The notes: generated by a model not told the origin, from the sequence alone. Counted from the first letter of the stretch, positions 26,590 through 35,396 are shown. The stretch is 54,090 nucleotides of DNA from Bacillus sp. SD075 (GCF_017355165.1 NZ_JADILK010000032.1:1-54090); one strand, 5' to 3'. Program-made: numbers and translations.

Positions 26590-27921
26590 ATGTCACAGAA
26601 AGCACCACTTTCTTTTGTCATTGTAACAGGATTAATGCTTTTTGCTTTATTTTTTGGCGCAGGAAACTTAATTTTCCCTGCCATGCTCGGTCAATCCGCC
26701 GGGACCAATTTATGGTCGGCCAGTTTAGGATTCATCATTACTGGTGTTGGATTGCCGTTCTTAACAATATTGGCATTTGGTTTTTCAGGAAAAAATGATG
26801 TTCAATCGCTTGCAAGCAGAGCACACCCGTTATTCGGCATCATTTTCACGGTCGTTCTTTATTTATCTTTGGGACCGCTTTTCGCGCTTCCAAGAACGGG
26901 GAGTGTATCCTACGAAATAGGGATTAAACCTTTCCTGTCCAATGATGCCGGTTTTTTACCTTTGCTGATATTCACGATCATATACTTTGGAATTGCCTGT
27001 TTATTATCAATCAACCCATCAAAAATGCTGGATATCGTCGGGAAAATATTAACACCGTTATTATTGATTTTCATCGGCATCCTGATTGTGGTTGCAATTA
27101 TTAACCCAATGGGAGAAATCCAGTCACCAGCGGCTGATTATTCAGATAATTCTTTCTTCAAGGGATTTAAAGAAGGGTATTTGACTATGGATACGCTGGC
27201 CGGATTTGCATTTGGGATCATTGTCATCAACGCGATTAAAGATAAGGGGATAACATCAAGAAAAGAAGTGTTAGGCTTCTGTATGAAAGCCGGCTTAATA
27301 GCTGCCACTTTGTTGGTGATCGTTTATACGGCTTTGACTTATGTCGGGGCAACAAGTGTGGAGAAACTGGGTCAACTGGGTAATGGCGGAGACGTTTTGG
27401 CTCAAGCCTCGAATCATTTTTTTGGACCGGCTGGGGCCGTGCTGTTAGGGTTGATTGTGATCGCTGCATGCTTAACGACAAGCATCGGTTTGATAACGGC
27501 TTGTGCTACGTATTTTAATAAAATACTGCCTTCTGTATCGTATAAATCATACGTCGTCATTTTCTCTGTTTTTAGTGCTGCTGTTGCCAATGTAGGATTG
27601 ACCAAGCTCATTTCCATTACAGTGCCTGTGTTAACGGCGCTTTATCCAGTGGCGATCGTTTTGATTGTTCTTACGTTCTTCCATTCCCTTTTCAAAGGGA
27701 AATCAGAGGTGTATTTAGGAAGCTTATTATTAACGGCCATCATCAGCGTTATGGATGGAATCGTGGCATCTGGCATTAAAGTGGACGCTGTATCGGATCT
27801 TTTCACTCAATATCTACCACTATATAGTGTAGGGGTAGGATGGGTGATTCCTGCCATCATCGGCGGTGTATTGGGGTATATGATATACCTATTGAAAGGC
27901 GATCCTAAGGAAGCTTATTAA
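26590..27921 (+). CDS. brnQ: Branched-chain amino acid transporter (LIVCS family)
   Basis: Cation-coupled importer of leucine, isoleucine and valine, 443 residues with about 12 hydrophobic segments. The N-terminal GLMLFALFFGAGNLIFPAMLGQ is the family hallmark. I start at the ATG at 26590, with GGAGGG 6 bases upstream; the longer frame from 26506 adds hydrophilic residues unlike the family. It has a consensus promoter and a 140-base leader. No terminator follows directly; the first strong one is at 28303-28331, after a repeat-filled 3' region. Confidence 0.92.
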   Translation: MSQKAPLSFVIVTGLMLFALFFGAGNLIFPAMLGQSAGTNLWSASLGFIITGVGLPFLTILAFGFSGKNDVQSLASRAHPLFGIIFTVVLYLSLGPLFALPRTGSVSYEIGIKPFLSNDAGFLPLLIFTIIYFGIACLLSINPSKMLDIVGKILTPLLLIFIGILIVVAIINPMGEIQSPAADYSDNSFFKGFKEGYLTMDTLAGFAFGIIVINAIKDKGITSRKEVLGFCMKAGLIAATLLVIVYTALTYVGATSVEKLGQLGNGGDVLAQASNHFFGPAGAVLLGLIVIAACLTTSIGLITACATYFNKILPSVSYKSYVVIFSVFSAAVANVGLTKLISITVPVLTALYPVAIVLIVLTFFHSLFKGKSEVYLGSLLLTAIISVMDGIVASGIKVDAVSDLFTQYLPLYSVGVGWVIPAIIGGVLGYMIYLLKGDPKEAY

Positions 27922-27945
27922 GGGGCATCGGAATGACCTTCGAAT

Positions 27946-28060
27946 AACGTTGATTTCCACTCCAAGGCATTGGCTTTCCGCGGTGCCCTTTGAGCTTGTG
28001 GGCTCTTCCCTTGGACGCGCTTTTTCCGCAGGAGTCCCGTACCCTCGTTCCAATCAAACG
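27946..28060 (+). repeat. REP-like intergenic repeat, copy A
   Basis: It starts AACGTTGATTTCCAC, contains GGCTTTCCGCGG and GCAGGAGTCCC, and ends CCAATCAAACG. The same ordered blocks recur at 42506-42640 and, inverted and diverged, within 31404-31560. It resembles an intergenic repeat type common in Bacillaceae. Confidence 0.75.
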
Positions 28061-28259
28061 GATTGTTTTTTAAAGAAAAACTGTAGCCCGGTTTCATCTC
28101 GAACCTTGATTAAGACTAGGTTACACTTTTTTTTATATTATTTTATATCCCATATTGGATTGAAGAAATTTGCGGCACTCCGGCCGAATGTTTGCCAAAC
28201 GGCCGGCGGAAAAGGGAGCGGAATTCTGAAAACAACGAGAACATTTTTTAATTAAAGAA

Positions 28260-28299
28260 ACTGCAGGCAAACACGTTTTTCTTCGAATTTGCATGCAGT
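28260..28299. repeat. ACTGCAGGCAAA hairpin, copy A
   Basis: ACTGCAGGCAAA pairs with TTTGCATGCAGT (one mismatch) across a 16-base loop and is followed by CTGGGAG. A second copy at 42653-42690 has the same arms and the same CTGGGG flank. Confidence 0.75.
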
Positions 28300-28302
28300 C
28301 TG

Positions 28303-28331
28303 GGAGCTGCCTGATGGCAGCTCCTTTTCTT
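28303..28331 (+). terminator. Strong intrinsic terminator before yojN
   Basis: GGAGCTGCC pairs perfectly with GGCAGCTCC around TGAT, followed by TTTTCTT. It is probably the end of the brnQ transcript. Confidence 0.9.
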
Positions 28332-28390
28332 AGTGTTTGTTTTTAATGGGAAAGAGCCTTAAAATGTTCAGAAAGGGGTGTAGGAACACA

Positions 28391-29257
28391 ATGATCAATC
28401 GATTACCAATAGAAATCGCAAATATATTACAAGTTAGCAAAAAGAATCCTGATCAATTTGAGGAATTGATCAGGAGCGGCGGATATCTGCCTCCCGAGAT
28501 GGAGTTGATGGTAGATGCCATCACAGCCTTAAGCATGGGGAAGAATATCCTATTGAAGGGGCCGACAGGGGCAGGAAAGACAAAGTTTGCCGAGACATTA
28601 TCAAATGTATTCAACCAGCCGATGTTCAGTGTCAACTGCTCAGTAGACTTGGATGCCGAAAGCTTATTGGGCTTCAAGACGTTGGCTTACAAAGAGGAAA
28701 AACAAGTGATAGAATTCGTACCTGGACCAGTGACCAATTCGATGAATCACGGACACTTCCTATATATAGATGAAATCAACATGGCAAAGCCGGAAACTTT
28801 GCCGCTTATCAATGGTGTGCTTGATTACAGAAGGACGATAACGAATCCGTTCACGAATGAAGTCATAACGGCAAAAGAAGGCTTTAATGTGATTGCTGCA
28901 ATCAACGAAGGGTATATCGGTACAGTGCCGCTGAATGAAGCGCTGAAAAATAGGTTTGTCGTAATTGAAGTTCCTTATATCGAAGGGGAGCAGTTGAAGC
29001 AATTAATAGAAACCAATACAAAGTTGAAGGACCCAAGAAGTATAGAATTATTCGTTAAACTGTCGGGTGATTTGATAAATGCCGTGAATCAAGGGAAGGT
29101 AGCTGAAGATGCGGCATCGATCAGGGCTTTGCTTGATGCTTGCGATCTAAGTGTGTTGATCCCGCCGAAAAGGGCGATTCTTCGTTCCATTGTGGATAAG
29201 TTGGACGAGGAACGGGAGCGTGAGTTTGTGAAGAACTTGGCTGACACATTATTCTAA
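28391..29257 (+). CDS. yojN: MoxR-type AAA+ ATPase
   Basis: Cytoplasmic AAA+ ATPase of the MoxR class, 288 residues. Walker A GPTGAGKT is at 57-64, Walker B LYIDEIN at about 120-126, and a sensor region NVIAAINEGYIGT follows. MoxR ATPases act with VWA proteins to insert cofactors or remodel partner enzymes. The VWA partner is the next gene, 15 bases on. This order equals B. subtilis yojN-yojO, whose role is undefined. I start at ATG 28391 rather than 28337 because GGGGTGTAGG lies just upstream. Confidence 0.88.
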   Translation: MINRLPIEIANILQVSKKNPDQFEELIRSGGYLPPEMELMVDAITALSMGKNILLKGPTGAGKTKFAETLSNVFNQPMFSVNCSVDLDAESLLGFKTLAYKEEKQVIEFVPGPVTNSMNHGHFLYIDEINMAKPETLPLINGVLDYRRTITNPFTNEVITAKEGFNVIAAINEGYIGTVPLNEALKNRFVVIEVPYIEGEQLKQLIETNTKLKDPRSIELFVKLSGDLINAVNQGKVAEDAASIRALLDACDLSVLIPPKRAILRSIVDKLDEEREREFVKNLADTLF

Positions 29258-29272
29258 CTAGGAGAATGCCTC

Positions 29273-31189
29273 ATGAAGTATATCCGGTTCAATGATTCAA
29301 TAATAGATACGGCCCTTTTTCTACAGCTTCAGGATCTCTCGACTGTTTTATCCGGCATTCCTGAGCTGGAATTCGAATACAATTATGGCTCCTTCATTGA
29401 TCTGATCGAGAATAAGGTCACAGCCAGCCATTTTTGGGAAAATGGAAATAAGGAAGTGAAGGAAGCGGGGTTGAAAACGGACGTGCTCCTTAGGACGATA
29501 GGTACGCTGCATCATTCGGCAATCCAGAGCATGAAGGAGTACCAGGATATCATCGGGGAAAGTGCGCTTCCGAAGTTTGCGGCCCAATTATTCACTTTAC
29601 TGGAAGATTTGAGATTGGAAGAATTGGTGAAGAAAGAAAGGCCAGGCACGAAAAAATGGTTTTCGGTAAGGGGGGCTTACCTTAAGCAATATTTCGAAAG
29701 CCAATTGGCGACGAATGTCACAAGAAGTTTTGCACTGGATGAATTATACTGCCTCGTATATTTACTGCTTCAATCTGACAGGCCGGATCCGATTTTTCCA
29801 AGGGCCAATGTAAGGCAGCTGGAAGAACTGGAGAAACTGAAACCGTTCATCCATTCTGTTTTTGAAGCCGCTAAAACCAGTGACATCACGAGGATTTGTG
29901 AGCAAATCGTTTTTCGTGTGAACGATCGATACGAGGATACGATGAATGAATATTTCATCTTTCCCATTGCAAATGTGGAGAAGTATAAGGCAAATACCTT
30001 ATTTGATGAACTGACTAGAAATGATGAATTGCTGAACGATGAGACAGAAGATATGGATGAAGAGAAAAGTGAGTTCATTGATGAAAAATTCTCGACTTGG
30101 CACCGGGAGAATAAGAACGGCGAGAGTAATTCGACTTTTCTTCAATTTGAATTGGAGCAGGGAACGAAAACAAGTATGATGGGCGGAGGTGCGCGTGAAG
30201 CGGAAGATACCGACCAAGCGCTGGCTTCGATCCAAGGTTCATCAGGGGAAAGTCAACAAAAGGAATACAATCAGCAAGAAACGTTGGAGAAGAAACAAAC
30301 CAATATGGGCCAAAGTGGTGAACATCCATTTGGTGAAGAAAATAAAGACGTGGTTCAGGTGATCAAAGAAGCAAAAATACCAACACTTATGGAAGAGAAA
30401 CGCTACCGTGAGTTTGTTGCGGATATCGAACCGTTCAAGAGAAAACTCTCCAGTACAATTGAAAAGACTCTGGAAAATAAAAAGAACGCACCAAGAAAAG
30501 ATTTGGCTTTTGGACGTTTATCGAAGAAATTACTGCCGCTTGTATTTGAGGAGAATCCAAGGGTCTTTTATAAAAAGAACCAGGAATCAAATGAAATGGA
30601 TGCCGTATTCACATTGCTTATCGATTGCTCGGCTTCCATGCATAACAAAATGGATGAAACGAAACGAGGGGTCGTCCTGTTTCATGAAGTACTGAAAAAA
30701 TTAAGGATCCCCCACTCGATCGTCGGATTTTGGGAAGATGCAAATGAAGTGAGAGAAGGATATCAGCCGAACTACTTCCATGTGATCCAGTCCCATTCCG
30801 ATTCTCTATATCTAAACTCGGGAGCTAAAATCATGCAGCTTGAACCGGAGGAAGACAACCGGGACGGATACAGCATCAGGGTTGCCACAATGGAATTGGA
30901 AAAAAGACGGGAAAAGAACCGATTCTTGCTCGTATTTTCCGATGGTGAGCCGGCAGCAAGCGATTATGATCAAAATGGCATTGTAGATACACATCTTGCT
31001 GTTTCGGAAGCGAGGAAAAAAGGCATAGAAGTCATCGGCCTGTTTTTAGCGGATGGGGGCATCGATGAAAGTGAAGAAATGACGATGAAAAACATCTATG
31101 GTAAAGAACGTCTAATGATTCCGAGTATAGCAGAATTGCCAGAGCAATTTACACCGCTGTTAAAAAAACTTTTGCTGAAGACCATTTGA
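29273..31189 (+). CDS. yojO: VWA-domain protein, partner of the MoxR ATPase
   Basis: A 638-residue soluble protein of the CoxE/CobT-like VWA class; B. subtilis YojO has the same length. The C-terminal VWA domain carries the MIDAS motif DCSAS at 451-455 and further metal-site residues near FSDGEPAASDYD. The N-terminal half is helical. A low-complexity Gln/Glu/Gly-rich linker lies between about residues 300 and 350. It starts 15 bases after yojN with GGAG upstream, so the two form an operon. The client protein is unknown; no metalloenzyme gene is adjacent. Confidence 0.88.
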   Translation: MKYIRFNDSIIDTALFLQLQDLSTVLSGIPELEFEYNYGSFIDLIENKVTASHFWENGNKEVKEAGLKTDVLLRTIGTLHHSAIQSMKEYQDIIGESALPKFAAQLFTLLEDLRLEELVKKERPGTKKWFSVRGAYLKQYFESQLATNVTRSFALDELYCLVYLLLQSDRPDPIFPRANVRQLEELEKLKPFIHSVFEAAKTSDITRICEQIVFRVNDRYEDTMNEYFIFPIANVEKYKANTLFDELTRNDELLNDETEDMDEEKSEFIDEKFSTWHRENKNGESNSTFLQFELEQGTKTSMMGGGAREAEDTDQALASIQGSSGESQQKEYNQQETLEKKQTNMGQSGEHPFGEENKDVVQVIKEAKIPTLMEEKRYREFVADIEPFKRKLSSTIEKTLENKKNAPRKDLAFGRLSKKLLPLVFEENPRVFYKKNQESNEMDAVFTLLIDCSASMHNKMDETKRGVVLFHEVLKKLRIPHSIVGFWEDANEVREGYQPNYFHVIQSHSDSLYLNSGAKIMQLEPEEDNRDGYSIRVATMELEKRREKNRFLLVFSDGEPAASDYDQNGIVDTHLAVSEARKKGIEVIGLFLADGGIDESEEMTMKNIYGKERLMIPSIAELPEQFTPLLKKLLLKTI

Positions 31190-31271
31190 GAAATCGAGTT
31201 CCCGCACTTGTCATACCTTGGCCTGACTGTAAACTGGATTTGGACGGGAAATGCATCCTGATTAGAATGGT

Positions 31272-31664
31272 AAAAGAGGCTGGGACATAAGTATTTTAGT
31301 CCAAGATAAACCCGATCTATAAGCGGAATTTCCGGCGAATAGATCGGGTCTTTCTTTGTTCTTTTCCATAGATTTTGTTGCTTTTTGCATCCTGTTTTTA
31401 AAAATCTAGTGTAATGGAGCGGAAGACCATCGACTACTAAGGGAAATAGAGGAAGCTTGAGACCCCGCAGGCTTGCCGAGGAGGCCCCGCTTCCTCCCCG
31501 CGGAAAGCGAGCGTCTGTAGCGCAATGGAACGAACTTGTTCTTATAGCTTGAATGGATGAATAAAAACAACATATACGAAAGCAGCATGATATTTAATGA
31601 GTAGAATAACTTAGAATGATTCGTCTTTGAGGATGGTTTATTTAGTTATGTCCCAGCCTCTTTT
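31272..31664. mobile_element. 393-bp non-coding element with 19-bp terminal inverted repeats
   Basis: The ends are AAAAGAGGCTGGGACATAA (31272-31290) and its exact reverse complement (31646-31664). Inside are an 11-bp hairpin ACCCGATCTAT/ATAGATCGGGT (31310-31349) and an inverted, diverged copy of the REP-like repeat (about 31404-31560). No transposase is encoded. It could be a MITE-like element or a nested assembly of intergenic repeats; the right arm with its T tract would also work as the 3' half of a terminator. I saw no clear target-site duplication. Confidence 0.55.
31404..31560 (-). repeat. REP-like intergenic repeat, copy C (inverted)
   Basis: Read on the minus strand it shows GTTCCATTGCGC, CTCGCTTTCCGCGGGG, CTGCGGGGTCTC and CTTCCGCTCC, the same block order as the repeats at 27946 and 42506. 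It lies inside the 393-bp inverted-repeat element. Confidence 0.6.
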
Positions 31665-31788
31665 TTTGTTTGTCATGGCAGTCATTTCAAGTAAGCGAAT
31701 ATAGAGTTGAAAAACTTGAAAAGAACAACCAATGTGATTTCTTTTGGCGGGATTGGGGTAAACCATTGATGAGGAAGTGATCATTTTG

Positions 31789-32484
31789 ATGAATTTACTT
31801 TTTATGTTGCTTTATTTTATCATCATTGTTCTTGTTATTGAAATATCGGTTACCTTAATGAAATTGACTGGATTAAAAAGCACAGTGGCAAGATTTCAGG
31901 TGATATCCATGCTGACGGGTACTGGTTTTACAACTGACGAGTCTAAATCCATTATTGATCATCCTGTTCGAAGGAAAATAAGCATGTTCTTAATTTTATT
32001 TGGTGCTTTCTCACTTGCTGTCATCATTTCATCGATTAGTACATTGCTTACAGATGATCTACGCTTGATGGAGTTAAGCATCATTATAGGAATACTGGTG
32101 GTTCTAGCCGTATTAGTGAAAGCTCCATTCCTGAATAATAGATTATCGAATAAGATGAAAAGTGAAATGTACAATCATTATGAATTATGGGAACACCCGA
32201 TAGAGGAGGTCCTATTTTTAGATGATGATGACGTGGTCATGGAGATCGATATTTATGAGGGCTCCGAATTCGTAGATGTCAAAGCGTTTGATGTCATATC
32301 ACATGGATCCGACATCAATATTTTATTTATTGAAAGTGGAGAAGTGAAGATCAGGAAAGAGTTATGCGAGTATAAAATCAAATTAGGGGATAACCTTTTT
32401 TTATATGGAAATAAAAAAGAGATAGAAGACAAATTTTCAAAAGAAATCGAAGTGATGAACAAGAAAAAGAGCGCATCGGATTGA
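31789..32484 (+). CDS. Membrane protein with TrkA-C-like (RCK_C) tail
   Basis: About 231 residues. Three hydrophobic segments lie in the N-terminal 115 residues. A soluble C-terminal part of about 80 residues (VVMEIDIYEGSEFVDVKAFDVISHG onwards) resembles the ligand-binding RCK_C/TrkA_C domain. The membrane part contains MLTGTGFTTDES, which resembles the TGxGFTT filter-like motif of K+ transporters, but the protein is too short for a full Trk/Ktr subunit. It may regulate or form a small cation pathway; this is inference. The start is uncertain among GTG 31777, TTG 31786 and ATG 31789. I prefer 31789, 9 bases after AGGAAGTG. Confidence 0.65.
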   Translation: MNLLFMLLYFIIIVLVIEISVTLMKLTGLKSTVARFQVISMLTGTGFTTDESKSIIDHPVRRKISMFLILFGAFSLAVIISSISTLLTDDLRLMELSIIIGILVVLAVLVKAPFLNNRLSNKMKSEMYNHYELWEHPIEEVLFLDDDDVVMEIDIYEGSEFVDVKAFDVISHGSDINILFIESGEVKIRKELCEYKIKLGDNLFLYGNKKEIEDKFSKEIEVMNKKKSASD

Positions 32485-32492
32485 GAATAATC

Positions 32493-32521
32493 CCAGCCTA
32501 ATTATAAGGCTGGAATCTTTT
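32493..32521 (+). terminator. Terminator after the TrkA-C-like membrane protein
   Basis: CCAGCC pairs with GGCTGG across a TAATTATAA loop, followed by AATCTTTT. The stem is short but well placed, 9 bases after the stop. Confidence 0.65.
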
Positions 32522-32535
32522 GTAGATGGGCTTCA

Positions 32536-32655
32536 TTAATGTTTTTTATTCGGTAATTTCTGACCGGGATTCCCATTGCCTTGACGTTGCTTATTACCTT
32601 CTTCCTTTTTCTGCTGCTCTTGAATGCTTTCAACGAATTCCTTTGAATTTTTCAT
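32536..32655 (-). CDS. DUF4023-type mini-protein
   Basis: A 39-residue, highly charged protein (MKNSKEFVES start, LPNKKH end) rich in Lys, Gln, Asn and Glu. It resembles the short DUF4023 proteins of Bacillus. GGAGGTAC lies 6 bases before the ATG at 32655. It overlaps no other gene, and its composition differs from random frames in this region. No function is known for the family; it has no hydrophobic segment, so it is probably cytoplasmic. Confidence 0.72.
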   Translation of the reverse strand: MKNSKEFVESIQEQQKKEEGNKQRQGNGNPGQKLPNKKH

Positions 32656-32819
32656 GGAATGTACCTCCTCCGATATTTTCTTCTTTACTATAACCAAAAG
32701 TGGTGAAATTCATGAATATACAAGGGCTATGACTACCTCAGTAAAAAGGAAAGGTGGTAATATATGGACTGAAAATCCTTTTTATAAAATGGAAACCAGA
32801 GAAGAAAGAAGGGAAATGA

Positions 32820-33563
32820 ATGGAAAGTCGATTGGATGGAAAAGTTGCTTTGGTCACAGGTTCTTCAAGAGGGATCGGTCGCGCTATAGCAGAACAGCTT
32901 GCAGATTTGGGAGCAAAAGTGGTAATCAACTATTCAGGCAGTGTACAGAAAGCAGATGAAGCTGTGCAAGGAATTACGGAAAAGGGCGGGGAAGCCGTCG
33001 CTATCCATGCCGATATCAGCCAGATTTCCCATATTGAAAATCTCTTTGAAGAAACGGTCAGAACGTTTGGGAAAATGGATATTTTAGTGAATAATGCGGG
33101 GCTGATGATAAATAAACCACTTTCCGAAGCGACGGAAGAAGACTTTGATAAACAATTTGCAGTGAACGTGAAGGGGACATTCTTCGCTTGCCAACAAGCC
33201 TTGAAATATATGGAGGCCGAAGGGAGGATCGTCAATATTTCAACCTCTGTAATTGGCCAGATGTTTCCTTCATATAGCATGTATGCAGGAACAAAGGGGG
33301 CAGTTGAACAATTCACAAGACATCTGTCCAAAGAGTTTGGCCCAAAAGGGATTACGATTAATGCAATTGCTCCAGGACCGGTTAACACGGAGCTGTTCAA
33401 TGTAGGGAAATCGGAGCAGCAAATCGAAGGAATGAAAAAAATGAATGCATTCGGACGTTTAGGTGAAACCGAAGACATTGCCAATGTGATATCGTTTTTA
33501 GTGAGTGAACAAGCACAATGGGTTACGGGTCAGACGATTAGGGTAAATGGCGGATTCATTTAA
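32820..33563 (+). CDS. SDR-family oxidoreductase
   Basis: Classical short-chain dehydrogenase/reductase, 247 residues, NAD(P)-dependent. The cofactor motif TGSSRGIG is at 13-20, the NNAG motif follows, and the catalytic Ser plus Y155-x3-K159 (YAGTK) are present. The C-terminus VTGQTIRVNGGFI is typical. Arg17 in the glycine-rich motif favours NADP(H). It is similar to 3-oxoacyl-ACP reductase/glucose-dehydrogenase-type enzymes, but the substrate cannot be assigned. GAAGGG precedes the ATG. It is a single gene closed by its own terminator. Confidence 0.88.
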   Translation: MESRLDGKVALVTGSSRGIGRAIAEQLADLGAKVVINYSGSVQKADEAVQGITEKGGEAVAIHADISQISHIENLFEETVRTFGKMDILVNNAGLMINKPLSEATEEDFDKQFAVNVKGTFFACQQALKYMEAEGRIVNISTSVIGQMFPSYSMYAGTKGAVEQFTRHLSKEFGPKGITINAIAPGPVNTELFNVGKSEQQIEGMKKMNAFGRLGETEDIANVISFLVSEQAQWVTGQTIRVNGGFI

Positions 33564-33578
33564 TTGCTTGTCATTCAA

Positions 33579-33618
33579 CTAAAGCAACGTAATAATCCAA
33601 CGTTGCTTTAGTATTTTG
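33579..33618 (+). terminator. Terminator after the SDR gene
   Basis: CTAAAGCAACGT pairs perfectly with ACGTTGCTTTAG across about 9 bases, followed by TATTTTG. It lies between convergent genes; the minus-strand side has few T's, so it mainly serves the SDR gene. Confidence 0.82.
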
Positions 33619-33637
33619 TGAAATCTTTAATTTGAAC

Positions 33638-35089
33638 TTAACCATTCCAGTGAATTGTTTGAGCAATGATCAAGAAAGTGCCAGATATGAAGAACCAGAT
33701 AAAAAACAAGGGCAGGTAAAAGCGAATCCACTTTTGCCAGGCGACTCCTGCTAAGGCAAGGGTGGCCATGAAATAGCCAGATGTTGGATATAATATATTG
33801 CCGATTCCATCTGCCAGCTGATAAGCTAACACGGCTGTTTGTCTTGTAACGCCGATGATATCGGCCAATGGGGCCATGATGGGCATGGTAACTAAAGCCT
33901 GTCCGCTGCCGGAGGGGATTAAGAGGCTGCATAACATTTGTACAATGAACATGCCAAGGGCGCTAAATACACCGGGGAAGTCGCCGACAAGATTACCGAG
34001 ACTATGAACGATCGTGTCCATCACTTGACCATCCTCCATAACAACAGCAACAGCTCTTGCGACACCCACAATCATGGCACCGACCAAAACTTCTCGAAAC
34101 CCGTCATTAAATCCTTCGCAAATCTCCGATAAGTTTAAACCGGCAACTAAACCGACAACGATTCCCATGAAAATGAAGAGCCCTGCCATTTCCAACATAA
34201 ACCAACCTTTTGCTAAAACGCCATATACGAGCAGAAACAAGAAGCCTACCATTAAAATTAATGCAATTTTCTGTTTTTTATTCACCTTATATATTTCAGA
34301 CCCTGGCTTATTTAAGTAAAGCGTCCGTTTGGCTTGATCCTCATCAAATACAAAACTACTCTTTGGATTATTTTTAACCTTGTTGGCATACCGCATAATG
34401 TAAGCTGTCCCTGCAGAAACAAAAATGATAAAAGCGATAATCCTTAGCTCGATACCGGAATATAGGGGAAGACCTGCGATTTTTTGACCTAACCCAGTGT
34501 TAATGGGGTTAAGAAAGCCTGTCATGAATCCGGCAGTAGTTGCGACTAAAGCTACAGAGACTGCAACCATAGAATCAAATCCTAAGGCAATCATCAGGGG
34601 AAGAATGACAGGTACATACACTAAACTTAATTCCTGTGTTCCAATCAAACTGCAAATAATGGCGAATGCCACTGTAAGGATAGGGATTAACATCATGCTT
34701 TTTGTCGAAAATCGCCTGGCTAATCTATCCACCCCTATTTCAATAAGTCCCGTTTTCCGCAGTACTGAAAATATTCCTCCGATGATGAATGTGAAAAAAA
34801 CGATCTCGCCTGCAGCTACCAAGCCTTTTGGTATAGCTGTCATGAAGTCTACTGGAGTAATAGGTTTTTGTTCAACGAGTCGGTAGGAATCTGGATCGAT
34901 CGTCAATCGATCCTCAGGACCTGGAATTCGCTCGTATACACCAGCAGGAACGAAATAAGTTGCGATTGCTGCAAGGAAGATAAATACGAATAATATGACA
35001 TAAATATGTGGCATATTATACTTCTTTTTTTTGAATGTAGTCAGTTCATCGATACTGACAATTTTTTTCGAACCATTTTCTAATGCCAT
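33638..35089 (-). CDS. YfcC-family transporter (DcuC/AbgT-like)
   Basis: Polytopic membrane protein of the YfcC/DcuC family, 483 residues with about 11-12 hydrophobic segments. Landmarks are the amphipathic start ending in MPHIYVILFVFIFLAA, the periplasmic-like YFVPAGVYER, a GFLNPINTGLGQ loop and LLIPSGSGQALVTMPIMAPL near the end. Family members carry C4-dicarboxylates, amino acids or short peptides; the substrate here is unknown. GGAGG lies 8 bases before the ATG. It is divergent from the ethanolamine genes, but this alone does not link it to that pathway. Confidence 0.85.
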   Translation of the reverse strand: MALENGSKKIVSIDELTTFKKKKYNMPHIYVILFVFIFLAAIATYFVPAGVYERIPGPEDRLTIDPDSYRLVEQKPITPVDFMTAIPKGLVAAGEIVFFTFIIGGIFSVLRKTGLIEIGVDRLARRFSTKSMMLIPILTVAFAIICSLIGTQELSLVYVPVILPLMIALGFDSMVAVSVALVATTAGFMTGFLNPINTGLGQKIAGLPLYSGIELRIIAFIIFVSAGTAYIMRYANKVKNNPKSSFVFDEDQAKRTLYLNKPGSEIYKVNKKQKIALILMVGFLFLLVYGVLAKGWFMLEMAGLFIFMGIVVGLVAGLNLSEICEGFNDGFREVLVGAMIVGVARAVAVVMEDGQVMDTIVHSLGNLVGDFPGVFSALGMFIVQMLCSLLIPSGSGQALVTMPIMAPLADIIGVTRQTAVLAYQLADGIGNILYPTSGYFMATLALAGVAWQKWIRFYLPLFFIWFFISGTFLIIAQTIHWNG

Positions 35090-35163
35090 TATTTTTCCTC
35101 CATTATCTTTAGTTTATTAGCCTGCCTTTTTATGTGTTATGTTTAATAACATTGTATGTATCT

Positions 35164-35181
35164 ATTTATTACATAATAAAT
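35164..35181. promoter_or_regulatory. AT-rich palindrome upstream of yfcC
   Basis: ATTTATTA-CA-TAATAAAT is a perfect 18-bp dyad about 75 bp upstream of the yfcC start. In such AT-rich DNA a chance origin is possible. Confidence 0.3.
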
Positions 35182-35396
35182 TATTGATAATGAATTGTCA
35201 TTGTTCATATTCACTAAAAACAATGGGTCAAATTAGATGATATGGATAATTCGAAAATGTGAATAGATGGAAAAATAGTTCGATGAACCTGATAGGTACA
35301 TTAGATAAAAGGGCTAATGCAGGGATAATTTTTTTAAGTGCGATTTAAATGCCGCTACTTAATGTAAGGATACATCACATTAGAATATTTTGAATA

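Larger units (their letters stand above)
27922..28390. other. Repeat-filled gap between brnQ and yojN
   Basis: Non-coding. In order it holds a REP-like repeat (27946-28060), a GGCCG/CGGCC inverted repeat near 28183-28207, the ACTGCAGGCAAA hairpin (28260-28299) and a strong terminator (28303-28331). GGGGTGTAGG, the yojN binding site, follows just before 28391. No clear promoter for yojN was found. Confidence 0.7.
31190..31788. other. Non-coding interval with an inverted-repeat element
   Basis: About 600 bp without a supported gene. Most of it (31272-31664) is a single element described separately. The flanks are AT-rich. The last part contains GAGGAAGTG, the binding site of the next gene. Confidence 0.7.

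Noticed and set aside
27950..28255. Plus-strand frame of 101 codons after brnQ
   Set aside because: It lies across the REP-like repeat and GC-rich hairpins and has no ribosome binding site; the repeat explains the open frame.
32624..32959. Plus-strand frame overlapping the DUF4023 gene and the SDR start
   Set aside because: It conflicts with two better supported genes; the SDR frame has the TGSSRGIG motif and its own binding site.
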